Of a stretch of 64,000 nt of DNA, positions 1-10,089 are shown in pieces. Below the pieces are notes generated by a model that was not told the DNA's origin, did no database searches, and saw only the letters and a list, made by a program, of their open reading frames with translations. Every line of letters starts with the position of its first letter. Position 1 is the stretch's first letter. Origin of the DNA: Ophiosphaerella korrae. Its lineage: Eukaryota; Ascomycota; Dothideomycetes; Pleosporales; Phaeosphaeriaceae. Location: contig JALNQF010000098.1 in NCBI GenBank assembly GCA_028456385.1, forward strand, positions 105,670 to 169,669. The letters run 5' to 3'. A program made the position numbers and the translations under genes.

Positions 1-182
1 CACCGCCTCTTGTACACGTGAAAATGCGCATGGCTATAACTTCTGCTCTTTCTTTGCCAAAATCTTCTTCGTCCTGTGCGTTCGCCTGCTTCCTCGTCGC
101 CAACTCCTCCGTGCGATCCTGCGCTCGGCTCTCCAACCCGATACTCATTTTCGGCTTCAACCACTTCTGCACTTTTCGACAT
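1..182 (-). CDS. Probable MFS/FLVCR-type transporter, N-terminal fragment
   Basis: An open frame runs from an ATG at 182 to the left window edge, so only about 60 residues are visible. The peptide begins MSKSAEVVEAENEY, is hydrophilic and acidic with Gly and Arg patches, and ends in HFHVYKRR. Fungal major-facilitator transporters related to FLVCR often carry a similar cytosolic leader ending in a VYKRR-like motif just before the first membrane helix, and that resemblance is the only basis for the name. The first membrane helix would lie outside the window. Another reading frame in the same stretch is also open, so the frame choice is tentative. Confidence 0.35.
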   Translation of the reverse strand, partial: MSKSAEVVEAENEYRVGEPSAGSHGGVGDEEAGERTGRRRFWQRKSRSYSHAHFHVYKRR

Positions 183-690
183 GTCTTCGTTGGTCTGCAT
201 TCGTGTGATATCGCCTATTTGGATCCCAGATTCACCGTGTTTCGTCTCAAAATGACACGTCTGTCAGTATGGAATCGAGATACCCAAAGCTAGTCGTAGA
301 CAGTGCGTGGAGGGGAGATCATGAATAGGTAAGTCGTAATGGGCATCAAGTAGACGGGCCGTGCGAGACTCTTATCATAAGGCGGCGTCTCGTAACATGC
401 TTCACCTTGTTTGTTGGTTTCATTAGGAGGGTCTGACACCGAAGCGGCTAAACCGGGACGAAACCTGGAATTACCCCCTAGTCGCGTGGCGGTACCGACG
501 AGTCGTGATTCGCTCGGCATCACGATCTGTGTGGGCACTGAACAGCATGTGCAAGTGCTTTGCGGGGTACGGACATGTTCCTATTCTCATACGCGAGCAC
601 GTTAGCTTCAGTACAGATTGGGTCTTTTCTTTATGAGTGGTCTCGGAGTTATCTAACTCTCACAGAGGGTAGGTACGCACGTTGTCCCCT
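183..690. other. Intergenic, no gene seen
   Basis: The open frames here are short, overlap on both strands and resemble nothing I recognise. The stretch probably holds the promoter of the left-edge gene and the 3' end of the zinc-finger gene. Confidence 0.5.
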
Positions 691-1866
691 TCACCCACCA
701 CCTATATGCATCTTCCTCGCCTTCGCTCTTCGTATCGCGAGACCACACCGATCAACGTGGCGTTTAAAATTGTCTTTGCGATTGAACACTTTGTTAGGCA
801 TAGCGCATCCCTTATTAAGGCAACGGTATCCTGCAGACGATTCATTGTGAACGGTACTCTCATGACGTTGCAGATCCGCTCGAAGGCTGAAAGCTCTTTT
901 GCACAATCTACAAATGAAGCGGCGTTTGTGCTTGCGATTGTGGTGATGACTAGCAGCAGATGAGCAAGAATAAGAACATTAGTCTTAAGAAACATACTCT
1001 CGAAGACCAGGAGTGCGAAAGGTTTCGTTGCAGTCTGGACATACATGTTCTATAATATTTAGGGTCTCAGTATTTGCTCTCTTGAGCACAAACACCTCGC
1101 TTGGATCCACACTAGATTCGGTGTCCGCAATACTAGCAGCTGTTGCAGGTCGAGAACACCGAGCACTATCCGTTGAACGAGTGCGAATATCCTCGAACTG
1201 GGAAACTTGGTAGTATTCTGGGAGAATAAAGCCTTCAGAACTTTTAGTGCCGTTTATGACGATATTCTCATTGCCTCGGATGAGAAGCGAGTTGAGGTTG
1301 GTACCATATGATGCGATGGCTTCCTTGTTTGTGTGACCTATCCGTTCTTCTTCATCTGGGCAAGCCCGAAATCGAGATTTATCGGCGTCTTGGAGATGTG
1401 GGAAGATCACTGGGTTGGGACGGTATTCCACGTTCCAAGGATTGATACCGATAGGCTGCCATGAGCAAGTGGGCACTGGATATGACCTTTTCTGTCCCAA
1501 ATTTTGAGCGAAGGCAGCCTCCCCTCTCCCGCCATTGCGTGTTGGTTTGTTGTATCGGGATAATAAAGGCTTTTCAATGCTCAGAAACTGCCTCACTTGT
1601 AGACGTTGAGTTTGGAAAGACCCGTTCAGACTCTGACTGCTAAGTGTCGGACGATGTTGCTTGAACACATACCAAATGATCATTAGAACAAGGCTGGCCA
1701 GTAGGAGAATAGCAAGTAGGCGTCTGCCATAGCCAAAGGTCGATTGGTCAAGCACTGGGATGCCACCACAGTCATTTGTCTTGGGAGATACTGCCATCAT
1801 GTATGGAGAACTTAAGGAAGTTGTGGTACAAGAACGCAAGAATGACTGGAAGACAGTCTTATGCAT
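691..1866 (-). CDS. Membrane-anchored C2H2 zinc-finger protein, paralogue A
   Basis: Two exons, 1866-998 and 949-691, give 375 residues. The 48-nt intron (950-997) has GTATGT, an ACTAAT branch and TAG, and it interrupts the first zinc finger; splicing restores a perfect C-x2-C-x12-H-x4-H. Order of parts: a short N-terminal tail, one strong membrane helix at about residues 50-68 (LLAILLLASLVLMIIW), a linear motif PWNVEYRPNPVIFPHL at about 143-158, a Ser/Thr-rich linker, finger 1 (from C277), finger 2 (CRLC...H-x4-H) and an atypical third finger C-x4-C-x15-H-x3-C. The next gene upstream has the same architecture and the same intron position, so the two are tandem duplicates. The role is unknown; a membrane-tethered DNA- or RNA-binding factor is an inference. 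The start could instead be a Met some 22 codons further in. Confidence 0.75.
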
Positions 1867-2423
1867 CTACTTCTTATGGGCTGTTACATCCTTGCACAAG
1901 GCTGAGAAAAGAGAGAGGCATACTGATTTTTGGCTTCGTATCAACTAAACATGAATGCTAACAGCCTGAACTCGTATTAGTCCCTCAAAGGTTACACCAT
2001 GAAAGGCTGTGCTAAGCAAGTACGAGCTAGCGCCTGTGGTCATGCGACATAATCTGCCGTAAATATACCGAATGTCAATACTCGATATATTCCAAGGTCT
2101 TCTCTTTGATAATAAATCGAAATAGGGAGGTAGATTGAGTGTGTTCGGCTTGCTTTTAAGCTTGCTTCTCCTTTTGGTTAAATTGTTAAAGTTCATGATA
2201 TTTCGTCATGCACGTATTGATTCATATCAATACCTAGGGTTGAGGCCCTGAGGCAGATATTAGAGGACCATAAAGAATAAATTCACTTTAGAATATTTCT
2301 GTTTATCATTTGTACTCACTACTAGGGCTATAATGGGTCTACTAAATAAAACCAAAAACGCTTGAGAATTCCGTCCACGCCAATGAATGCAACAAAGCTC
2401 AAATGAGTAGGCTTTTTGTCAAT
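1867..2423. other. Intergenic between the two zinc-finger paralogues
   Basis: Moderately AT-rich. A minus-strand open frame (1945-2196) has no recognisable domain and is not called. The stretch should hold the promoter of paralogue A and the 3' end of paralogue B. Confidence 0.5.
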
Positions 2424-4055
2424 TCAGCCTGCTAAAGATTTTGCCCTTGGATCGGTCTTTGCAATGGTCTTCTCACACCGCTTCACATGTTTCTTGAAAT
2501 TATCTCTGCGGAAGTAGTCTTTGTGGGGGGTTGCGCATTTACTATTAGGACACCGATATATTTTTGAGATATCAGGATGAAAACTATCGCTATGCTTTGT
2601 GACTTTGTGGCGTTCAAGGTCTGCACGTAGCCCAAATGCTGTGTGGCAAATCGAGCAAGCATAGCGGAGATTATGCTTGCGGTTTTGATGATTTCTACAT
2701 ATGAAAGGTGAGCATGAACTAGCTTTCATGTGTGTGGTATTATCACGTACCTTCGCAAGCCTTGTGTACGGAACTTAAGATTACAACTGGGACAAGGGTA
2801 TTTTGATTCATTTGTTTCACTCGTACCTGTAGTTAGTGAGGGTACCCCTTCATCCTTTGTAGTGACTTGGACGGGTCCTGGACAGCCTAGGGAGTGTTGC
2901 TGAACATGTGCAGTCCAATTTCTGTCGCCCTTGCTTGTATCGTAGGGAAGGGGAATATCTAACTTGCTGACTTGTACCTCAGGAGTAGCTGCAGCAAAGC
3001 AACCAAGCTCAACATCTTCCACCATACTCAAGGCTGGTGTTTCGTTTTTATTCTTCTCACACACATTTGTGACATTTCTCCATTCATCATCCACGGCGGT
3101 AGATACGGACATTGAGGTAGTTGAAGAATAAGCCGTATCTTCTGAACTCCACGATTCCGTTGTTTGGAGACTGACTGTGGCGTCGAACAAGTCTACTTCT
3201 ATGTGCAGCTCTTCGGCAACACAGAAGGCAGGCAGAAAGGTTGCGCCGGCCATCCGGACTTCTCTAGCCTTTGCAAGCCTTTCAGGTATAGCGTTATCTT
3301 CACTGTCATAGTGAGGGCGAGTGGACAAAACCGTGGGCCGGAACGGAATCGAAGTTGCGAGGTGCGGAAAATGGACGGGGTTGGGCCCGTACTCCACGCT
3401 CCAGGGATCCACGCCATCTTTGGTTGGAGGATTTGTTGTGGGTAAAATTGATTCTCGATTATCATAGAAAGAGCTAATTCTCTTTTCCTTCAAAATATGG
3501 TCGAAGTTGGACGACGCTTCTGTGATCGGAATTGGCACAGAATGGTTTGTTGGTGTAGGTAGTTTGGCCGTAAAGTGTGCAGGTGCTACCGTTAGATCAA
3601 AAGATTGATCTTCTCACTAGTCAGTCATACATATCTCTTTAAAATGTCTTAAGTGTCCACTCACTGCGTCCGCTGGATAAGTTGGCTAAAAAGGAAACAT
3701 CGTCAAGGCGTAGGATCTTCTTTAAGTTACTCGTGATTGGTGGCTTATCTTCATTAATGGCACGAATAGTGCTTGACTCAGCCGTAACGTCAATACAATA
3801 GCTGTTGTTGATTTCGTGAAGTTGTAGTTGTGCATCTTGCTCGCTTGTAGTTGCTATACATTGGGTGGGATCATGGCTGGCGGAATCTTTAGGTTGAATG
3901 TGTTGTTGGCGATGCTTGGCATCAGTTCGTATTTTCCAAATGGCAATGATAAGAATGAGATTAACCAAGGAGGCTACGGCGATACCAATCCAAGTTGCGA
4001 TTGCCTCGAGGCTCCAGCTAGGTTGTTGATAAGTAGCCATGGTGGATATGACCAA
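2424..4055 (-). CDS. Membrane-anchored C2H2 zinc-finger protein, paralogue B
   Basis: Three exons, 4055-3665, 3585-2751 and 2694-2424, give 498 residues in one continuous frame. Intron 1 (3586-3664) has GTGAGT, a CTGAC branch and TAG. Intron 2 (2695-2750) lies inside the first zinc finger at the same place as in paralogue A. A single membrane helix (IGIAVASLVNLILIIAIW) lies near the N-terminus, followed by a basic cytosolic-type stretch. The motif PWSVEYGPNPVHFPHL matches the PWNVEYRPNPVIFPHL of paralogue A. The C-terminus carries finger 1 C-x2-C-x12-H-x4-H, finger 2 beginning CSIC, and a third C-x5-C-type element ending H-x3-C (YRCPNSKC, then RRDNFKKHVKRC). Function is unknown. The start at 4055 could also be the in-frame MATYQQ Met five codons later. 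Confidence 0.75.
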
Positions 4056-4403
4056 GACACTGCGATTCTTGATCCAAGATAAAATGCAAAGCTAGATCTT
4101 TAAGCAATTCTTGATAATTTGGAGGCATGCCGACCACTAATAGCCAAAATATGGGACAGGTCGCCACTGTGATGTTCGCTCAGTGACGAGGACCAGAGGC
4201 ATACCATTTGTGGCTGAACTGAGGCATTTTATGATTGGATGAATGCTGACTAGGCATTTTCTTTTAGGATCAGCTAGAGCGAATACAGTAAGCTTTCAGT
4301 GAAGAATTACGAGATACGGCATGCTCTCCTATCAGTATGCTGATCGGTGAATGTTACCCAGTCTTGACAAAACTTTGTTTGGCTATTTTCGAGAGTGCTC
4401 TAT
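4056..4403. other. Upstream region of zinc-finger paralogue B
   Basis: No gene seen. It is the likely promoter of paralogue B. Confidence 0.4.
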
Positions 4404-4915
4404 TTATACATAAGAGAACGTAACACATGATACATCAAGAAACACACCAGATTTCAAGGTTGCTCGCACGTTAGAGTATTGTTGAAAGGCCGCAAATGAA
4501 TGCAGTTTCAACAGTGTATTTTCAGCTAGCTTAACAAATGAAGAAGCAACTAAGAAGAACGCTGAATCTAATCCGTTGCCCCATGGATAGGAATTTTGAT
4601 CACCTGCAATATGAGCCTTCGAATGAGTTTTCATTAGCCATTTGCTGTCGCTCAACGTGCCTGAGATATACTTTATATGATCCCATGAAGTTTCTATCTT
4701 ACACCCTTGTATATCCATTGAAAATTGCCTTGACCGTCAAACATATGAACAATCTTCTCATGATGCTCAAGACCTGTATTACATTTCAATTGTCTATTGC
4801 ATGATGAATATACAAGACAACTCGTTTTCTTGGCGTTACGATATTCTCTTAGATGACCTAGTTTATGGAATACGCATATTATATTAGAGCAGATGGTGCA
4901 GCTGCGGCTTGACAT
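4404..4915 (-). pseudogene. Decayed third copy of the C2H2 zinc-finger family
   Basis: Reading from 4915 on the minus strand, a 73-codon frame holds a recognisable but damaged finger pair: CTIC, then KLGHLREYRNAKK in place of the usual LRxHxNRKH, then CLVYSSCNRQLKC and GLEHHEKIVH. Finger-1 histidines are replaced by Tyr and Lys, and the second finger has irregular cysteine spacing. The frame stops early, and the following sequence (to 4404) keeps only faint resemblance. No membrane helix or PWxVEY motif is visible upstream. This is read as the degenerate C-terminal end of a third tandem member. Confidence 0.5.
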
Positions 4916-5225
4916 ATTGTCTTATGAAATGAATGAAATTGAAGTTATGGCTGAATTAAAGGACCTATGTCATCATTGGTGTAGCTCACGAGGCAATGAT
5001 CCACTCCATCATTTCGCTCTGAGATTTGATAGACCAGCCTTGCTGTTCAGAAGCGGCGTCAGATCGTATAGAAGACCTCTGGTCTATTCGTTTGACGTAT
5101 TGCTCATGTTTTGACGAGACGTCATTACAGCCATTACAGCAGACGTCGCTGCTCACGTTTCTCCTTGCAAATTGACCATTGACTCCACCCTTGTCCCATG
5201 TCACCTCACACAATCTTCCTCCTCC
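4916..5225. other. Intergenic, nothing recognised
   Basis: Short spurious frames only. It includes the 3' flank of the next minus-strand gene. Confidence 0.4.
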
Positions 5226-7415
5226 TCACTTCATCCACATAACAACCTTGCCCTCACCCTTGCCAACGGCATCCAGGAAGCCTTTGAACCTGTGTACATC
5301 GACTCTGTACCCCTCGATAAGTGGTATGTTACCTGCCTTTCTTAACTTCACCACCTTCCTCTTCAGCGTCATTGCGCCAGGCGGAGCCATGATATGAGCT
5401 GATTTTCCCGTCTGAAGCTGCTCAACGGTGCTTGCGCTGCGTAGAGGCTGATGGAGACGGCGCTGATCTGAAGGTACTTCTTGTAGCTTCTGCTTCGAGC
5501 CGGAGCGTTGAAAGTTGCTTGAAGACAGTCCAGCAGGATTGTCAGGGCGATGGTTATCGGGATAGACGGTATGCAGGCACTGAGAAGAATCGGTCACTGC
5601 AATGATGTGCCAGGCGATCATAACGGTTGGATTCTTTTTCCCCTCCTCACCAGGACCGAGGCGGCCTTTAATCACGACGTATGACCAGCGGCCCTCGCCT
5701 TTCTTGGCGCGTTGACGCATTGCTGTGTGATGGGGATCTTGAGTGGATTGATTTTGTATGATACCCATTTCGCGCTTCATTTGTTCGAACCTCTTATCGT
5801 GTGCCCTAATTTCTGGGTCGATTTTGACTTCGTCGAGATAATCGAAGGTGTCGACTTCGTTGTAGCTCATTGATTCAACGTCGCCAGGGCCAATATAACG
5901 GATCTCTCTATGTTGTTCATTTGAAATGTCGTAGAAAGCTACGGACACGAGCTCCTGGTGCACAGGAGGGTTGATATGGTATGGGAAAGCGGGGTTCCTA
6001 GCGAATAGATGCGGATGTGGGAATTGCTCGTACAGGCTCCCCAAAGTGAGAGACCAGTGAAGTAAGATCGACGTAAGTTGAAACGTGTTACCCGGAAAAT
6101 TGGCTTGCCAAACCATCTTCTGATTAGCCATGAGAATAGGTAGGCTTGTTTCTGCGTTCTGGCCTCGAGTCTTAGCTGGAGGTACAAGCTGATTTTGAGA
6201 AGTAGCTCCACGCTTCCTCGAGGTAGGCATCATGGAAGTCGGAGGTGCTGCCCTTGCTGGCTGGTTTTCATGAGACAAGAACTGTGGGTTGGCTGATGTA
6301 TCTGAATTGAAACCACTAGGCACAGATGTGTTGCTTGTCTGCTGATAGTCCCATGCCGGGTTCAGCTCTATGCTAGCAGATGGAAACAATACTAATCGAT
6401 TAGGCCCTCGACGCTCATGGGGGTCGCTTGAATTGTTCAAGTTTCGGTATGGTTGTGAAGGTGGGTATTTTACACCAAGATTGTTGAAACTCGACTGTAG
6501 TGAAAACGAATGCGCTGCTGAGCCTCCAGGGTGAGATGGATGGTTACCACCTGCAGCGGCACTAGAACTAGAGACGTTACATGGATTGAAGTCAGGGTTA
6601 CCGACACTTCCCACGTCAGTATTATCGTCACTATCAACATCATTATAGAATGAAGTTGTTGCCCAATCCGTGGACGGGGGCACGAACGCTCGACTTAGTC
6701 CTCCTACTGCTTCTTTTCCTGATACCGCTTGGTGCCCTGAACGATAAGCCGGAGGGTTGACTCTCAAGCCTGGCGCGACTTCGTTTGAACCTGTTTTTCC
6801 TGCTGTTGCTGCGACATAGGGCACGCTTTCTTCTGCAATGTTATGGAGCACACTGCTTACTAAACCTCCTCTGCCCATTGACACCATATTCTGTCCCCCC
6901 GCTTGACGTGGAGAACTCGATGTGCTACTTACCTGCATCTTTAGATTTAGATCCGCTCCATACTCCTGCATTCCAGCCATGAATCTTGCTCGAACACTGG
7001 CTGGCATCTCTGGCGGCATGACGAAAGGCTCTGGTGCGTTGAAGTTGAGCACTTGATGTAGCATTGACGAAAGGCTGAGAGTATTCTGGTAGTGGTCTAC
7101 CGGTTCAGTCCTGTTGTGCCTTCGAGCTGCTGCTTCTCGTTTGCGTTGTCGATCTGCAGCCGCATCCTCATCCGAAGGAAACATCTTGGCTGTGGTTGCT
7201 GTTGTGGTTGGGTGTGAAGATGCATCCGGGGAGGCGAGCGCAACGTTGTCGAAGGCGGCGGCTAGTGGCGTGAGATATGAAGGTGAGTAGGTGAACGATG
7301 AGGATGGGGCGGGTATGCCTAGACTTGGTAGGCAAAGAGGTGACTGCAGGTTACCACCGTATGAAGATTGAGTACTTTCACTCGTGCTCTTATCATACAA
7401 TGCGCGGCGGGACAT
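5226..7415 (-). CDS. Conserved hypothetical protein, largely disordered, 729 aa
   Basis: One uninterrupted frame of 729 codons. The first about 440 residues are rich in Ser, Pro, Asn and Gln and probably disordered, with a basic patch (RQRKREAAARRHNR) near residue 88. The ordered part is at about 440-620, with NQKMVWQANFPGNTFQL, then HQELVSVAFYDISNEQHREIRYIG and GRWSYVVIKGRLGP followed by PTVMIAWHIIAVTDSS, which looks like a beta-rich fold. The C-terminus ends in a lysine-rich tail (GAMTLKRKVVKLRKAG). I do not recognise the family. The composition suggests a nuclear regulatory protein of filamentous fungi, but that is inference. No intron is needed. Confidence 0.7.
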   Translation of the reverse strand: MSRRALYDKSTSESTQSSYGGNLQSPLCLPSLGIPAPSSSFTYSPSYLTPLAAAFDNVALASPDASSHPTTTATTAKMFPSDEDAAADRQRKREAAARRHNRTEPVDHYQNTLSLSSMLHQVLNFNAPEPFVMPPEMPASVRARFMAGMQEYGADLNLKMQVSSTSSSPRQAGGQNMVSMGRGGLVSSVLHNIAEESVPYVAATAGKTGSNEVAPGLRVNPPAYRSGHQAVSGKEAVGGLSRAFVPPSTDWATTSFYNDVDSDDNTDVGSVGNPDFNPCNVSSSSAAAGGNHPSHPGGSAAHSFSLQSSFNNLGVKYPPSQPYRNLNNSSDPHERRGPNRLVLFPSASIELNPAWDYQQTSNTSVPSGFNSDTSANPQFLSHENQPARAAPPTSMMPTSRKRGATSQNQLVPPAKTRGQNAETSLPILMANQKMVWQANFPGNTFQLTSILLHWSLTLGSLYEQFPHPHLFARNPAFPYHINPPVHQELVSVAFYDISNEQHREIRYIGPGDVESMSYNEVDTFDYLDEVKIDPEIRAHDKRFEQMKREMGIIQNQSTQDPHHTAMRQRAKKGEGRWSYVVIKGRLGPGEEGKKNPTVMIAWHIIAVTDSSQCLHTVYPDNHRPDNPAGLSSSNFQRSGSKQKLQEVPSDQRRLHQPLRSASTVEQLQTGKSAHIMAPPGAMTLKRKVVKLRKAGNIPLIEGYRVDVHRFKGFLDAVGKGEGKVVMWMK

Positions 7416-7711
7416 GGCGCAGTGTTACAACCCCGGCTTCTAGGTATAATGGCTGGTGAATGAAAATGATTGATTCCAATGAGGAAACGTTGTAGGAAGT
7501 GTAAATAAGGGCCCAAAGTCAACGTACACGTAATGATGCAAACAGTGTTGGAACACAAGGTGAAATTAGCTGCATTACCATTATCAAAATTGATCTAGAG
7601 GCCTAGCTAGTCTGATCCATCTACCTATTATTGAGGTGCTTCTAGACACGGCTCAGATTGTTATAACTTTATATTTAGATCCGTAGTGGAACCGCGGATC
7701 GAGTGAGGACA

Positions 7712-8992
7712 CTACTTCGACGTAGAGAAGACATAGTCGGCCTCAAGTGTGTAGGCTCCGGTACCAGGACCAAAGATATTCTTCTTCTCACGCTGCCATG
7801 CAGGGTTGTTGATCGAGTCAATCCAGTCTTGGACCTCCATGACCACGCAGCCGTGCTTCTGCACGAATGCGGCGCGGCCCTTGACGCCTTGAGTGGATTT
7901 GATCGGCTGGTCACCTACTCTTGAATTAGTGACGGCTTCCATACTTCTTAACGGAGATACGTACCTTTCTGGCCAGGGCAGCTGTACATCTGGTAAGCAT
8001 CCTGGTCTGAGAAGACATCAACCCTGATACCGGACCAGTTGCTCCAGAGTGAAGCGACGGGTCCACTCTTGCGCCAATCAAAGGGACCGTTCTGCGCACG
8101 GTTGACAAGCCAGCAGTTGTCATAGCCAGTGCAGTTCGTACCGCAATTTTCGAAAAGTTCGGGTGCAGTATAATTGGCACCGATCTGCTTGGGAGATGAC
8201 CAGAAGTCGTTGACAGAGTACTTTTCATTAGCCAAAATAGCTCCGTCTGGAATAAGGGCGCCATCGACACTAATACGCTGACCAGAGTAAGGCAGGTGGA
8301 AGGTGTGGTTGAGGGCAAGGGGCGTATCTGGGTTGGCGAACCCGTCCAAGTTCCAGTAAGTCTAACAAGTCAGCTCTTGGTATCAATGTGGGATTGTGCA
8401 ATACACGTACATGAGAGGTCAACATGATAGGCGTCTTCTTGGTAGTTGCCATAGCCATAATCTTGACCTTCCAAGTGTTGGGAGTCATAATGTACGTGAC
8501 GTAGCTTACAACTTCGCCGGGGAAGCCTTGCTCACCATCTGGGTCGACAATTGAAAAGGTGATTGAATCCTTAGTATGGGAGACAATGGTGAAGTTGCGG
8601 TAATCCCAGCCATTGGGTCCACCATGTAGGGTTTGCGTGTTGTTGAGCTCGTTTCCGGGAATCTTGTACTGCTTGCCGTCAAGCTCAAAAGTGCTGTTCT
8701 TGATGCGGTTGGCGTATCGGCCGGGAACACCACCTAGATGAGGGTGCATCTCGCCTTCGTAGTCAATGGCCTTGTCAAAGCCAAGGACAATGTCTCGCTC
8801 AACGCCATCCTTGCCCTTTATGAAAAGGTTGGAGATGGAGGCGCCGTACGGGATGAACAGACCCCGAATGCCCTCGGACGAGATCTCGTACTTGCCATTG
8901 GAGTCAGGGCCAAGCGTACCATTGCTGCCTGATGTGGCGTATTGTGCGAGGGCAGTCGCTGCGAAAAGAGGTAGGAAGGTCGTGCTCCACAT
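7712..8992 (-). CDS. Secreted aldose 1-epimerase (galactose mutarotase family)
   Basis: Three exons, 8992-8411, 8361-7965 and 7914-7712, give 393 residues. The introns (8362-8410 and 7915-7964) are 49 and 50 nt with GTACGT donors. I chose the ATG at 8992 because it starts a signal peptide (MWSTTFLPLFAATALAQ); the longer upstream open frame looks like 5' UTR. The enzyme interconverts alpha and beta anomers of hexoses. Family motifs: GASISNLFI, the LGGVPGRYANRI segment, TLHGGPNGWDYRNF with its His, and HTYWNLDGF, which is rebuilt exactly across intron 1. The C-terminal part has VMEVQDWIDSINNPAW and ends TLEADYVFSTSK. Several N-x-S/T sites fit secretion. It probably acts outside the cell on released sugars. 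Confidence 0.88.
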
Positions 8993-10089
8993 GGCGCTCT
9001 TGTCAACCGCAATTGAGTGGGGAAGGCGGAGGATGAGGTGGAATCCACCGCAACGGTCGACGCGATGACCGTTTATATGGGGACAAGATGGGTATGGAGC
9101 TAGCGGACCATTACCAAAATCACGGCTAGGGTTCTTTTCTGATTCTTTCACCCGTTGGTCTTACAAGTGCAATTTCATTGGAGGATGTAGGCTGTACCTG
9201 GAGGTTGGTCCAAGTTCCCCGAATGTTGTTGTCCCGCGCACCCGGCAAAAAGCTTCGTTCCTGCAAGAACCCCAGGAACACAACGCTAACGGCCTGAGGA
9301 TATTGGCACAGACAAGAAGCGAGCGATGTAATACCTTCTGGCTGGCTAGGCCTGGCTTGTGCCACGTGTGGTTACCATCCTGACTTGCACTCTTTGCTGT
9401 TTATGTGTGCTGTGGTGACACTCAGCTGGGAGAGAGCTTCGAAGCTTCAGACGTCATAGCTCCCAAGCAACGGGCAGTTCATCCTTCTTTCGATGGCCCT
9501 GCACCGGATAATAACACAAACGAGGCAAGCGATTCGCGGAATATCTGTGCGCGCAGGATTAACGGGCGATGATCGTATGAAGGTTGAATTAGGATGCGGA
9601 GCCCCGGGTGGGGTTAGCCGGCTCATCCTTGCTCTTGGGCTCGAGCGGGCGGGGTTAAGGACGATATTCAAGGATTGGAGGTGAGGGCCATCGCGTATGG
9701 GGAAGGCATACTACAACGAGCATGGATCCCGCATGTCCTCGAGAGTTTCTTGCACATTCACCTTGGTCCAGACTCCAAGGTGCAGAACCTCGTAGCTCAT
9801 TTTCACGACGAAAGCGTCCCTTCCCACCGAGGCTCAACATGTCATTTTACTTTATTAATTTTTCATTCATTGTATACACGTTCTTCACTCGTAGCCCGGA
9901 TTATTGAATACGAGCTAGGATCTAGTCAAGCGCATGTGCAAGCATGGCTTTGACTTTCGAAACCCTGTCCATGGACGCCGCCTTGTGCGTGGAATATGTA
10001 GCCTCCATTTTTCCATTACATAGATATTCCGTACGCCATAAATACTACTTTTCATTTGCCTCAACGCTCTTGTGAACCACGACCACCAC
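8993..10089. other. Intergenic upstream of the epimerase gene
   Basis: About 1.1 kb without a supported gene. Short overlapping frames on both strands (for example near 9447-9953) show no domain. The stretch holds the epimerase promoter and the 3' flank of the next minus-strand gene. Confidence 0.5.

Noticed and set aside
1945..2196. Minus-strand 83-codon frame between the zinc-finger genes
   Set aside because: No domain recognised and it lies in the promoter of paralogue A.
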